DNA from: an uncultured Collinsella sp.
GTDB taxonomy: Bacteria; Actinomycetota; Coriobacteriia; Coriobacteriales; Coriobacteriaceae
Reading direction: 5' to 3'
Assembly: GCA_902493545.1 (NCBI GenBank)
Contig: CABUQI010000031.1
Span: 1 to 11,480, forward strand
DNA length: 11,480 nt
A model generated the notes under the pieces. It had not been told where the DNA came from. It did not search any database and saw only the letters and a list, made by a program, of their open reading frames with translations. Each line of letters starts with the position of its first letter. Within the stretch, counting starts at the first letter, position 1. Shown piece after piece: positions 1 through 8,191 of the stretch. A program made the position numbers and the translations under genes.

Positions 1-20
1 TTTGTATAAGGAGCATGTAT

Positions 21-1040
21 ATGAGTAACGTTCGCGTTTGTGTAGACGTTGTGGGCGGAGACGAGAAACCTCAGGTTGTTCTCGATGGTATCGAGGCTGC
101 ACTTGCCTCCGATCCCGATATCGAGGTCTTGGCAGCTGGCCCCGCCGAAATCGTCAATCCCTTTGCAGCTTCCCATGCACGTGTTGAGGCCCTTGAGGCG
201 CCCGACGTTATCGCCATGGATGACGATCCCATTCGCGCCGTGATGACCAAGCGTAAGTCGTCGATCGTTCTTTCTTGCCGCGCCATCAAGAAGGGCAACG
301 CGGATGCGTTTTTCTCCGCCGGCTCGACCGGTGCCATGACCGCTGCTGCGACCGCCTACGTGACGCCGTTTAGGTATCAGGCCGAAGGCAAAAAGCAGCC
401 GGTGCGCCCCTGTCTGACCAATGCACTGCCCAATCGCGCCGGCGGTCTGACGGTGCTGTGCGACATGGGTGCCAACCCCGATGTCGAGGTTGACGATATG
501 GTGCGCTTTGCGCAGATGGGCAGCGCCTATGCCCGCGTCGTCCTGGGCATTGAGTATCCTCGCGTGGGCCTGCTTGCCAACGGCACCGAGGACGAGAAGG
601 GTTCCAACTTTACCAAGGCCTGTTTCCCTGCTATGAAGGCCGCCGTTCCCGGCTTTGTTGGTAACTGCGAGGGAACGGACATCACCTCAGGTAACTTCGA
701 TGTCGTCGTTGCCGATGGCATGTCGGGCAATATTGCGCTCAAGGCCACCGAGGGTGCTGCCAAGTTTTTGCTGCAGGAGCTCAAGGGTGTCTTTATGTCT
801 TCGCTCGGCACCAAGATTGCCGCGCTGCTTATCAAAAAGCAGATGCGCGAGATTAAGGCCAAGCTTTCGGGCGACGCCAAGGGCGGCGCGATTCTTTTGG
901 GCCTGCGCGGCGTGGTCCTGATCGGCCATGGCGCCACCTCGGTCGAGGCTGTCAAAAACGGTACGCTCGCGGCGGCCGAAGCCGTGCGCGCGGGGCTGGT
1001 CGAGAATGTCGCCAACTCTATGGACGGTATCGTTTTATAA
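21..1040 (+). CDS. plsX: Phosphate acyltransferase PlsX
   Basis: PlsX makes acyl-phosphate from acyl-ACP and phosphate, the first step of the PlsX/PlsY route to phosphatidic acid; it is a peripheral membrane enzyme. The 339-aa product has the family's landmarks: an N-terminal DVVGGDEKP (family DxMGGDxAP), SAGSTGA near residues 99-105, a CDMGANPDV segment, RVGLLANGTEDEKGSN, the DGMSGNIALKATEG block and a C-terminal LIGHGATS. Length is normal for the family. Two in-frame ATGs occur, at 15 and 21. I choose 21 because the AAGGAG Shine-Dalgarno at 8-13 lies 7 nt before it but only 1 nt before position 15. The next gene, acpP, encodes the carrier protein of its substrate, a common pairing. The promoter and any upstream partner are outside the window. 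The identification is firm. Confidence 0.96.
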   Translation: MSNVRVCVDVVGGDEKPQVVLDGIEAALASDPDIEVLAAGPAEIVNPFAASHARVEALEAPDVIAMDDDPIRAVMTKRKSSIVLSCRAIKKGNADAFFSAGSTGAMTAAATAYVTPFRYQAEGKKQPVRPCLTNALPNRAGGLTVLCDMGANPDVEVDDMVRFAQMGSAYARVVLGIEYPRVGLLANGTEDEKGSNFTKACFPAMKAAVPGFVGNCEGTDITSGNFDVVVADGMSGNIALKATEGAAKFLLQELKGVFMSSLGTKIAALLIKKQMREIKAKLSGDAKGGAILLGLRGVVLIGHGATSVEAVKNGTLAAAEAVRAGLVENVANSMDGIVL

Positions 1041-1077
1041 CAGCGGCGTTATGCGTCTTGGGGCGCACGTCGTGGGG

Positions 1078-1083
1078 TAGAAT
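1078..1083 (+). promoter_or_regulatory. Possible -10 box of an acpP promoter
   Basis: TAGAAT lies in the 114-nt plsX-acpP gap and resembles a sigma-70-type -10 element. No convincing -35 sits at 16-18 nt; the nearest TTG-rich stretch (TCTTGG at 1056-1061, 16-nt spacer) is weak. If used, transcription would begin near 1090, so the hairpin at 1097-1118 would be inside the acpP leader. A separate promoter for acpP would fit the high demand for ACP. Confidence 0.4.
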
Positions 1084-1096
1084 CAGAACCGTGTCT

Positions 1097-1125
1097 TGGT
1101 ACCGCCCGGGCGGTACCATTCTTTT
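1097..1125 (+). terminator. Perfect palindrome with T-rich tail between plsX and acpP
   Basis: Positions 1097-1118 form a perfect 22-bp palindrome (arms TGGTACCGCCC and its complement). As RNA it folds to a 9-bp stem with a CCGG tetraloop. TTCTTTT at 1119-1125 follows directly, giving a rho-independent terminator shape. It could end plsX transcripts, or act as an attenuator or stabilising 5' hairpin in the acpP leader if the -10 box at 1078 is real. The sequence alone cannot separate these. Confidence 0.6.
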
Positions 1126-1154
1126 GGTATTCATGCACTATGAGAGGAAGCGCT

Positions 1155-1397
1155 ATGGACCGCTCCGAAATCTTCGACAAGATCGCCGAGGTCGCTGCTG
1201 ACGTTCTGGGCGTCGATGTTGCCGAAATTAGCGATGAGACCACCTTTGACGACCTCGATGCCAACTCGCTCGAGCGCCTGCAGCTGGTTACGGCTATCGA
1301 GGACGAGTTCAACCTCGAGATCGATGACGAGACCCTGCTCTCGCTCAACTCTGTCGCCGACGCCGTCGACGCGATCGAAAACGCCAGGGAGGCCTAG
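1155..1397 (+). CDS. acpP: Acyl carrier protein
   Basis: ACP carries growing acyl chains on a phosphopantetheine arm for fatty-acid synthase and hands them to PlsX. The 80-aa, strongly acidic product has the ACP four-helix pattern. Ser38, in DDLDANSLERLQL, is the expected attachment serine, and the AIEDEFNLEI segment follows as in the family. I choose ATG 1155 over the in-frame ATG at 1140 because the purine-rich GAGAGGA (1142-1148) sits 6 nt before 1155, and starting there removes a non-family MRGSA extension. The usual Asp before the attachment serine is Asn37 here, and helix II has Arg41 where a small or hydrophobic residue is common. Its 3' end contains the Shine-Dalgarno of rnc. It is probably the housekeeping ACP given its plsX and rnc neighbours, though a specialised ACP cannot be excluded. 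Confidence 0.92.
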   Translation: MDRSEIFDKIAEVAADVLGVDVAEISDETTFDDLDANSLERLQLVTAIEDEFNLEIDDETLLSLNSVADAVDAIENAREA

Positions 1398-1400
1398 GTC

Positions 1401-2126
1401 TTGGCTTTATCCGAACGACTTACGCGTGCCCAGGAAATCCTGGGGCACGAGTTCAATAATAAGGTGCTGCTGCGCGCGGCCCTTACGCATCCCTCGGCAG
1501 TCGAGGGCCAGCCGGTTTCTGCCAGCTATGAGCGCCTTGAGTTCTTGGGCGATTCCATTTTGGGTGCTGTGGTCGCACGCTCCCTGTTTGAGTCCTATCC
1601 TGAGTTTGACGAGGGCAAGCTCACGCGCCTGAAGGTGTCGCTTGTCTCGGGCGCTACGCTGTCCGAGGTTTCTCACGAGCTGGGCATCGACGACATCATC
1701 ATCTTTGGTGCCTCCGAGACCGGTACCGGTGCGCGCGGCCTGCATTCGGCGCTCGAGAACGTCTACGAGTCGCTCGTGGGCGCACTGTACCTGGATGCCG
1801 GCTGGGACGTTGCGGCGGAGTTTATCCATCGTACGCTTAAGCCGCATTTGGCTTCCGAGCGCGCCGAGCATCCCGCGAACCCCAAGTCGTTTTTGCAGGA
1901 GTGCGTGCAAGCCGACGGTCACGAACCCCCGGCGTACAAGCTCGTTGGCTCCGAGGGCCCGGCGCATGCGCCCACCTTTACCGCCGTGGTGTTGATCGAT
2001 GGTATTCGTCAGGGTCGCGGCTCCGGCTCCTCAAAGAAGGAAGCCGAGGGAGCCGCCGCGCTCGAAGCGCTCGACCGCATGGGTTACACCACCAACGGCG
2101 TGATTCTGAACAAGAAGCACGTGTAA
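1401..2126 (+). CDS. rnc: Ribonuclease III
   Basis: RNase III cleaves double-stranded RNA, maturing rRNA precursors and some mRNAs in the cytoplasm. The 241-aa product has the RNase III signature ERLEFLGDS (Glu47 and Asp51 match E. coli Glu41 and Asp45), then ENVYESLVGALYLDAG, where Glu123 matches the essential Glu117. A C-terminal dsRNA-binding domain spans roughly residues 160-230: PKSFLQE, a GPAH segment, then SSKKEAEGAAALEAL. The start is TTG at 1401: AGGGAGG at 1386-1392, inside the acpP end, is 8 nt upstream, and the protein begins at the family-typical position. The oddity is Asn120 where the second-site catalytic Asp (E. coli Asp114) is expected. The gene follows acpP by 3 nt and precedes smc by 10 nt, so it is almost certainly co-transcribed with both. 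Confidence 0.95.
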   Translation: MALSERLTRAQEILGHEFNNKVLLRAALTHPSAVEGQPVSASYERLEFLGDSILGAVVARSLFESYPEFDEGKLTRLKVSLVSGATLSEVSHELGIDDIIIFGASETGTGARGLHSALENVYESLVGALYLDAGWDVAAEFIHRTLKPHLASERAEHPANPKSFLQECVQADGHEPPAYKLVGSEGPAHAPTFTAVVLIDGIRQGRGSGSSKKEAEGAAALEALDRMGYTTNGVILNKKHV

Positions 2127-2136
2127 GCGAGGAACC

Positions 2137-5100
2137 GTGTATCTCAAGTCCCTCACGCTCAAAGGGTTCAAGTCGTTTGCCGACCGCGCCCATATGACGT
2201 TTGAGCCGGGCCTGACCGTCATCGTCGGTCCTAACGGCTCGGGAAAATCGAACATCTCCGACTCGATTCTGTGGGTCCTGGGCGAGCAGAGCGCCAAGCA
2301 GCTGCGCGGCCAGGCCATGGAGGATGTCATCTTCTCTGGCTCGTCAGCGCGCAAGCCGGTGGGTGTCGCCGAGGTCACGCTGGTGCTCGATAACTCGGAC
2401 CATATGCTGCCCGTCGATTTTGACGAGGTTGCCATCACCCGTCGTATGTATCGCTCGGGCGAAAGCGAGTATCTCATCAACTCGAGTCCGTGCCGCCTGA
2501 TGGACATTCAGGACATCCTGCACGATTCGGGCCTGGGCAAGGATACGCATTCCATCATCAGCCAGGGCAAGCTCGACGCCATTTTGCAGAGCCGCCCCGA
2601 GGAGCGTCGCGCCCTCATCGAGGAGGCCGCCGGCATCTCCAAGCACAAGCGCCGCAAGGAGCGTGCGCTCAAAAAGATTAAGTCGATGGACGAGCATCTG
2701 ACGCGTGCCCGCGACATCAATAAGGAAATCGCCCGTCAGCTGCGACCACTGGAGCGTCAGGTCGATCGCGCGCGCAAGTACAAAGAGCTGTCCTCGCGCG
2801 CGAACGAGCTTACGCAGATGCTGGCCGTCGACGAGCTGCGTTCGCTGCAGTCGCAGTGGAACGATCTGGAGAGCCGCTCCAAGGAGGGCGCTGCCGAGCT
2901 GGAGCTTGCGCAGTACCGCTTGGGCGAAAAGGAGCGTGAGCTCGAGAAGCTCCAGGTTATGCTCGAGGAAAAGGGCCTGTTTGTGGGCGACCTGGGCGAG
3001 CAACGCCGTCATATGCAAGATGTGGTCGGTCGCATTAACTCCGATATGCGCCTGCTTGAGGAAAAGGGCCACAACATGGTGTCGCGCCTGTCTGACATGC
3101 GCGGGCAGATTTCGAGCTCCGAGCATCAGCGTCGTCGCGTGGTCGAGGAGCTCGAGGACGCGCGTGCGCAGCTTGAGGAAGTGACCGGTGCGCATATGCA
3201 GGCCCAGGAGGACGTTGACGCCGCCGGTCCTGCCGCCGCTGAGCTCCACGAGCGGCGCGTGGCGCTCGACAATCAGATTTCGCAGCTTACGCGTGAGCAA
3301 CGCGATGTGCAGCGCGTGGCCGATAACGCCGCGCTCGAGCTCGCCAAGGTGAAGGACTCGCTGAGCAACGCTGAGGTCGAGGACAACATGTATGTCTCGC
3401 GCCTGGAGCAGGTTGACGAGCAGCTCGAGGAGGTCACGGCCTCGCTTGAGAGCCGTCGCAACCGCGCTGAGGAGCTCGACGGCGCACTCGATCAGGCTCG
3501 CCAAGCCCAGATCGATGCGCGCGAGGCCGCAGAGGTCGCGCGTACGGCGCTCAAGGACCTACGTGCCCGCGAGAGCGAGGCGCGCAACAAGCTGTCCGAG
3601 GTGCGCTCGGAGCTTGCCAGCCAAAAGAAACTCGATGCTCGCATGGCCGACAGCTCGCCGCTCGTGAGCCGACTGGTGGGGGCGTTGGGCGATGACGTAA
3701 CGGGTCGCCTGGGTGATGTGCTCGAAGCCCCGCGCGAGCTCGAAGGCCTGGTGGAGCAGCTGCTTGCCGGCGATATCGATGCCCTGTTGTTTGATGACGC
3801 TGATGCGCTTGAGCGCGCCGGGCGTGCCGCCCTGGACCAAAAGAAGGCCTCGGGCGAGGCATTGCTGGTGGCGCGCGGCGTGAGCGGCTCTACCGCCGCT
3901 GAGGGCGCTGCCGGTACCCGCCTGGTTGATCGTCTGTCCGTGCGTGCAGGCTACGGACCCGTCGTCGAGGCGCTGCTCGGCGGCTATTACGTGGTCGATG
4001 ACTTGGCCACCGCGCTGGCTGCGCCTGTCGTTGACGGTGTGACCTACGTGACTCCCGATGGCGCCCGCGTGTGCTGTGGTGGTCTGGTGCGCGTGGGGCT
4101 CGATGCCGGCGAGGCTTCGGGTGCCCTGGAGCGCAAGCGCCGCATCCGTGAGCTCGAGGGTCTGGAGCCCGATCTGGCTGCTATCTTTGAGCATGTCTCG
4201 GACCAAGTCGTTGAGGCCAACGCCGCTGTCGAGGAGGCCCGTGCCGCCGAGGGCGATGCCGCCGGCGAGATTGCCCGCCTTGAGGGTGAGCGTCGCTCGC
4301 TGCTGTCCGAGATCGGCCGCCTTGAGCAAAGCGCCAACAACGCCGAGGTCGAGCGCGTGCGCATTTCCAAGCGCCGTGAGCAAGCCGCTGAGGCCGTCCG
4401 TGCCGCTCGTCCACGCGTGGATGAACTTACTCGTTCGCGTGACGAAGCTCGTGCGCAGGCGAGCGACCTAGGTCTCCAGATTGCCGAGGCCAACGACGAG
4501 CTCGACCGCGTGCGCCGCGATGACTCCGAGGCCGCCGGTAAGCTCGCCGATGCCAAGGTGCGTCTGGCCCAGACGAGCGAGCGCCTGCGTTCGCTGAAGG
4601 GCCGCGTTCCCGATCTGGAGCATCGTCTGGAGGGTATCGACCGCCGTATTCGCGGAACGCGCCAGGCTTCGCGCTCGCTTGAGCTGCTGCGACTGCGCGT
4701 CGATCCCATGCACGAGCGTTACTCGGCCCTGCTGGAGCGCGCCTCGGACTGGGCCGCGCGCCTTCGGGACCAGGCTTCTCTCGAGGAGGCAGACTCCGCC
4801 TCGCTCAAGAAGACCATCGAGGACGCCAAGGCCGAAGTCGCTCGCGCCAAAGATAAGGTCGATACCGCCGCCGCGACGCAAAATGAGTTCAAGGTCGCAC
4901 GCGGCAAGCTCGAGGTGCAGGTGGAGGCAGCCATCAAGGCCATCACCGCCGACGGCACCACGGTGCTCGAGGAAGCGCTTATGCTTCCCGCGCCCACCGA
5001 CCGCGACGCTGCCGAGCGCGAGCTCAACCAGCTCGTTCGCCAAATCAACAACCTGGGTCCTGTGAACCAGGTTGCCATGGAAGAGTACGAGCAGCTCAAG

Positions 5101-5673
5101 CGCCGAGCCGACTACATCGAGGAACAGCTGGCCGATCTGGAGAGCGCGCGTAAGGCGCTCACCAAGATCACCGTTGCTATCGACCGTAAGATGCGCAAAG
5201 CGTTCCTGGTAACCTTCGAGAAGGTCGATGCGAACTTCCGCGAGATCTTCGCCATGCTCTTCCCGGGAGGCCAGGCTCATCTGGAGATGACCGACCCCGA
5301 GCATCCGGCCGAGACGGGAATCGAGGTCGTGGCGCAGCCGCGCGGTAAGCGCATCACCAAGATGATGCTCATGTCGGGCGGCGAGAAGAGTCTGACGGCG
5401 CTCGCCCTGCTCTTTGCCGTGTATCGCACGCGCACGGTGCCGTTCTATGTGCTGGACGAGGTCGAGGCGGCGCTCGATGACGCCAACCTGTCCAAGCTCA
5501 TCGGCGCGCTCGATGTGTTGCGTTCCGATACGCAGCTCTTGGTTATCTCGCATCAGCGCCGTACTATGGAGGACGCTGACGTCCTCTATGGCGTCTCGAT
5601 GCAAGCCGACGGCGTCAGTCGCGTCGTCTCGCAAAAACTCGATCGCGAAACCGGAAAGGTCGTGAATGCATAA
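2137..5673 (+). CDS. smc: Chromosome segregation ATPase SMC
   Basis: SMC is the core ATPase of the bacterial condensin that compacts and segregates the chromosome, normally with ScpA and ScpB, which are not encoded here. The 1178-aa product has full family length and order: Walker A GPNGSGKSN at residues 31-39, a Q-loop SIISQGK around Gln143, coiled coil from about 170 to 505, a hinge at about 505-655, a returning coiled coil to about 1010, the ABC signature MSGGEKS at 1079-1085, and Walker B FYVLDEVEAALDD with Asp1107 and catalytic Glu1108. The start is GTG at 2137, giving the family-typical MYLKSLTLKGFKSFADR; a GAGG Shine-Dalgarno (2129-2132) is close, at 4 nt. The stop codon overlaps the ftsY start by one base. 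All nucleotide-binding motifs are intact. Confidence 0.97.
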   Translation: MYLKSLTLKGFKSFADRAHMTFEPGLTVIVGPNGSGKSNISDSILWVLGEQSAKQLRGQAMEDVIFSGSSARKPVGVAEVTLVLDNSDHMLPVDFDEVAITRRMYRSGESEYLINSSPCRLMDIQDILHDSGLGKDTHSIISQGKLDAILQSRPEERRALIEEAAGISKHKRRKERALKKIKSMDEHLTRARDINKEIARQLRPLERQVDRARKYKELSSRANELTQMLAVDELRSLQSQWNDLESRSKEGAAELELAQYRLGEKERELEKLQVMLEEKGLFVGDLGEQRRHMQDVVGRINSDMRLLEEKGHNMVSRLSDMRGQISSSEHQRRRVVEELEDARAQLEEVTGAHMQAQEDVDAAGPAAAELHERRVALDNQISQLTREQRDVQRVADNAALELAKVKDSLSNAEVEDNMYVSRLEQVDEQLEEVTASLESRRNRAEELDGALDQARQAQIDAREAAEVARTALKDLRARESEARNKLSEVRSELASQKKLDARMADSSPLVSRLVGALGDDVTGRLGDVLEAPRELEGLVEQLLAGDIDALLFDDADALERAGRAALDQKKASGEALLVARGVSGSTAAEGAAGTRLVDRLSVRAGYGPVVEALLGGYYVVDDLATALAAPVVDGVTYVTPDGARVCCGGLVRVGLDAGEASGALERKRRIRELEGLEPDLAAIFEHVSDQVVEANAAVEEARAAEGDAAGEIARLEGERRSLLSEIGRLEQSANNAEVERVRISKRREQAAEAVRAARPRVDELTRSRDEARAQASDLGLQIAEANDELDRVRRDDSEAAGKLADAKVRLAQTSERLRSLKGRVPDLEHRLEGIDRRIRGTRQASRSLELLRLRVDPMHERYSALLERASDWAARLRDQASLEEADSASLKKTIEDAKAEVARAKDKVDTAAATQNEFKVARGKLEVQVEAAIKAITADGTTVLEEALMLPAPTDRDAAERELNQLVRQINNLGPVNQVAMEEYEQLKRRADYIEEQLADLESARKALTKITVAIDRKMRKAFLVTFEKVDANFREIFAMLFPGGQAHLEMTDPEHPAETGIEVVAQPRGKRITKMMLMSGGEKSLTALALLFAVYRTRTVPFYVLDEVEAALDDANLSKLIGALDVLRSDTQLLVISHQRRTMEDADVLYGVSMQADGVSRVVSQKLDRETGKVVNA

Positions 5674-6590
5674 TGGGATTCTTCGATGCTCTCTCGCGCG
5701 GACTTGAGCGCAGCCGCGAGGCCCTCAACGAGGTCTTCTACTTTGGCGGCGAGGTCGACGAGGATTTTTGGGAGGACCTGGAGGACACCCTCGTCATGGG
5801 TGACATGGGCGCCGAGGTCGCTATCAAGGTCTCCGATGACCTGCGCGATGCCGCGGCCAAGAAGAACCTCAAGACCGCTCCGCAGCTTCGCCGTGCCCTG
5901 GCCGAGCAGCTTGAGCAGCACTTTGTGCCCATCGAGCGAGATCCGTTCTCCGATACGCCGAGTTGCGTGCTGTTTGTGGGCATTAACGGTGCCGGCAAGA
6001 CCACGACGGTCGGTAAGATCGCGAGCGCCATGGCTGCCCGCGGCAAGAACGTGGTGATCGGTTCGGCCGACACCTTCCGCGCCGCCGCCATCGAGCAGCT
6101 CGATGTGTGGGGGCAGCGTGCCGGCGTACCGGTTATCAAGCGTGACCGCGGCTCCGATCCGGCGAGCGTGTGCTATGACGTGCTCGACGAGGCCGATAAG
6201 CGCGGCAGCGACCTGGTGCTCATCGATACCGCCGGCCGTCTGCACACGAGCCCTGAGCTCATGCGCGAGCTTGCCAAGGTGGTCAATGTGACCCGTAAGC
6301 GCGCCGCCAATATGGCCGCCGGTCCCATGCCGGTCTCGGTCGTGCTTGTGATCGATGCCGCCACTGGTCAGAACGGTCTGAACCAGGCGCTCGAGTTTAA
6401 CGAGGCGCTGGGCCTGGACGGTATTATCATGACTAAGCTCGACGGCACGGCTAAGGGCGGTATCGCCATGGCCGTGGCCGAGAAACTCAAGCTCCCGATC
6501 CTGCGCGTGGGCGTGGGCGAGCAGGTCGATGACCTGCAGAAGTTCAATGCCAAAGATTTCTGCCGCGCCCTGGTGGGCGAGTCCAATTAA
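5673..6590 (+). CDS. ftsY: Signal recognition particle receptor FtsY
   Basis: FtsY is the membrane-associated GTPase that docks SRP-bound ribosomes at the translocon. The 305-aa product is a nearly bare NG domain: N-domain four-helix bundle to about residue 95, G1 GINGAGKTTT at 103-112, DTFRAAA (G2 region), G3 DTAGR at 185-189, G4 TKLD at 254-257 and the FtsY-type TKLDGTAKGG. The long acidic A domain of E. coli FtsY is absent, as in many Gram-positives, so membrane binding would rest on the short N-terminal amphipathic segment (MGFFDALSRGLERSRE). The ATG overlaps the smc stop (TAATG), pointing to translational coupling; the closest purine-rich motif (GGAAAGG, 5653-5659) is rather far. The ffh gene for its SRP partner follows after 10 nt. 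Confidence 0.96.
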   Translation: MGFFDALSRGLERSREALNEVFYFGGEVDEDFWEDLEDTLVMGDMGAEVAIKVSDDLRDAAAKKNLKTAPQLRRALAEQLEQHFVPIERDPFSDTPSCVLFVGINGAGKTTTVGKIASAMAARGKNVVIGSADTFRAAAIEQLDVWGQRAGVPVIKRDRGSDPASVCYDVLDEADKRGSDLVLIDTAGRLHTSPELMRELAKVVNVTRKRAANMAAGPMPVSVVLVIDAATGQNGLNQALEFNEALGLDGIIMTKLDGTAKGGIAMAVAEKLKLPILRVGVGEQVDDLQKFNAKDFCRALVGESN

Positions 6591-6600
6591 GGAGTGACTA

Positions 6601-8076
6601 GTGTTTGATTCCCTGAGCGATCGCCTCAACGACACATTTGACCGCCTGCGCGGCAAGGGCAAGCTGACCGAGGCCGATATCACCTCTGCCATGCGCGACA
6701 TTCGCATGGCGCTGCTCGAGGCCGACGTTAACTTTAAGGTCGTTAAGGAGTTCGTCGCCAAGACCAAGGAGCGCTGCATGACCGCCGAGGTCATGGAGTC
6801 GCTGTCGCCGGCGCAAAACGTCGTCAAGATCGTGCTCGACGAGCTCACCGAGATGCTCGGCTCCACCGAGAGCAAGCTCGTCTTTAGCAACCGCATCCCC
6901 AATGTCATCATGCTCGTGGGCCTGCAGGGCTCCGGTAAGACCACGGCGGCCGTAAAGCTGGCCTACCTGCTCAAGAAGCAGGGCCGCTCGCCGCTGCTCG
7001 CCGCGTGCGACGTCTACCGTCCCGCCGCTGCCGACCAGCTTGCCACGCTCGGCGGCGAGATCGGCGTTCCGGTCTTCCGCGGTGACGGCGAGCACCCGGT
7101 CGATATCGCCAAGGGCGCCATCCAGGAGGCTGTCGACCACCTGCGCGACGTGGTCATTGTCGATACCGCCGGTCGTCTGCAGATCGACGAGCAGATGATG
7201 CAGGAGGCCGTGGACATCAAGAAGGCCGTCAAGCCCGATCAGGTGCTGATGGTCGTCGATGCCATGACCGGCCAGGATATTGTCAACGTCGTCTCGACCT
7301 TCGCCGAGCGCACCGACTTTGACGGCGTGATCATCTCCAAGCTCGACGGCGATGCCCGTGGCGGCGGCGCGCTTTCCGTGCGCCAGGTGACCGGCAAGCC
7401 CATCAAGTTTGTGAGCATGGGCGAGAAGCCCGATTCGCTTGAGCCGTTCTACCCCGACCGCATGGCCAAGCGCATTCTGGGTATGGGCGACGTCGTCGGC
7501 ATTATCGAGAAGGCCCAGGAGGCGGCCGACGCCGAGCAGCTCGAGGCTGCCGAGCGTATGCTGCGCGAGGGCTTTACCATGAACGACATGCTCGACCAGA
7601 TGAAGGCCGTCAAGAAGATGGGCGGCATGAAGGGCATTCTGGGCATGCTTCCCGGTGGTCAGCGCGCGCTCAACCAGATGGGCGGCAACCTGGACGAGGG
7701 CATCTTCGATAAGAACGAGGCCATCATCATGTCGATGACCAAGGAGGAGCGCCTGCGTCCCTCTATCATCAACGGCCAGCGTCGCGCGCGTATCGCCAAG
7801 GGCGCCGGCGTGACCCCCACCGAGGTCAATAGCCTTATGAAGCAGTGGGGCGAGATGAACAAGATGATGGGCCGCATGCGCACGATGGCCAATCAGGCGC
7901 AGGCCGGCGGCAAGAAGGGCAAGAAGGGTAAGAAGGGCAAAAAGATGCGCATGCCCAATATTCCCGGTCTGGATGCTATGGGGCTGGGCGGCATGGGCGG
8001 CCTGGGAACGGGCGGCCCCAAGTCCGATATGGACCTGCTGCGCCAGATGGAAGCGCAGATGCGCAACAAGAAGTAA
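6601..8076 (+). CDS. ffh: Signal recognition particle protein Ffh (SRP54)
   Basis: Ffh binds 4.5S/SRP RNA and signal sequences on the ribosome and forms a GTPase pair with FtsY. The 491-aa product has an N domain, G1 GLQGSGKTT at 107-115, the DVYRPAAADQL segment, G3 DTAGR at 188-192, G4 SKLD at 246-249, then a Met-rich M domain from about 300 to 430. The SRP-RNA-binding motif reads INGQRRARIAKGAG (Gln393 onward), where the family usually has SRRxRIAxGSG. After the M domain come a GKK-repeat basic stretch (about 435-448) and a Gly/Met-rich tail. The start is GTG at 6601, with AAGGAG at 6589-6594 six nt upstream, overlapping the ftsY stop. It is the last gene of the operon, followed by a strong hairpin. 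The SRP RNA gene itself was not found in this window. Confidence 0.97.
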   Translation: MFDSLSDRLNDTFDRLRGKGKLTEADITSAMRDIRMALLEADVNFKVVKEFVAKTKERCMTAEVMESLSPAQNVVKIVLDELTEMLGSTESKLVFSNRIPNVIMLVGLQGSGKTTAAVKLAYLLKKQGRSPLLAACDVYRPAAADQLATLGGEIGVPVFRGDGEHPVDIAKGAIQEAVDHLRDVVIVDTAGRLQIDEQMMQEAVDIKKAVKPDQVLMVVDAMTGQDIVNVVSTFAERTDFDGVIISKLDGDARGGGALSVRQVTGKPIKFVSMGEKPDSLEPFYPDRMAKRILGMGDVVGIIEKAQEAADAEQLEAAERMLREGFTMNDMLDQMKAVKKMGGMKGILGMLPGGQRALNQMGGNLDEGIFDKNEAIIMSMTKEERLRPSIINGQRRARIAKGAGVTPTEVNSLMKQWGEMNKMMGRMRTMANQAQAGGKKGKKGKKGKKMRMPNIPGLDAMGLGGMGGLGTGGPKSDMDLLRQMEAQMRNKK

Positions 8077-8091
8077 CGACTAGTTGAGTCG
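8077..8091 (+). repeat. Small hairpin directly after the ffh stop
   Basis: CGACT (8077-8081) and AGTCG (8087-8091) form a 5-bp stem with an AGTTG loop, starting at the first base after the ffh stop. It stands immediately before the much stronger hairpin at 8097-8136. On its own it is weak and could be chance. Confidence 0.35.
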
Positions 8092-8096
8092 TGTAT

Positions 8097-8143
8097 GGCG
8101 AAGGCCGCCTGGATGGTATTCCAGGCGGCCTTCGCCGTTTGTT
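8097..8143 (+). terminator. 16-bp perfect hairpin ending the ffh operon
   Basis: GGCGAAGGCCGCCTGG (8097-8112) pairs without mismatch with 8121-8136 around the 8-nt loop ATGGTATT. GTTTGTT follows on the + strand, a moderate U-rich tail. The position, 20 nt after the ffh stop and between convergent genes, fits a rho-independent terminator. The - strand gene also ends toward it, but on that strand no T run follows, so bidirectional use is less certain. Confidence 0.85.
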
Positions 8144-8191
8144 CGCTGGTGTCGCACGCGTGGAAGCGCGTTCTCGACGAGGTGCTTGCCG

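Noticed and set aside
5586..6944. A 452-codon - strand open frame across the ends of smc, ftsY and ffh.
   Set aside because: It spans three recognised genes in antisense and has no ribosome site or recognisable domain; it is a codon-bias shadow.
7909..7944. Short tandem repeat in DNA encoding Gly-Lys-Lys units at the end of ffh.
   Set aside because: It is a basic low-complexity linker within the reading frame, common in Ffh C-terminal tails, not a mobile or CRISPR-type repeat.
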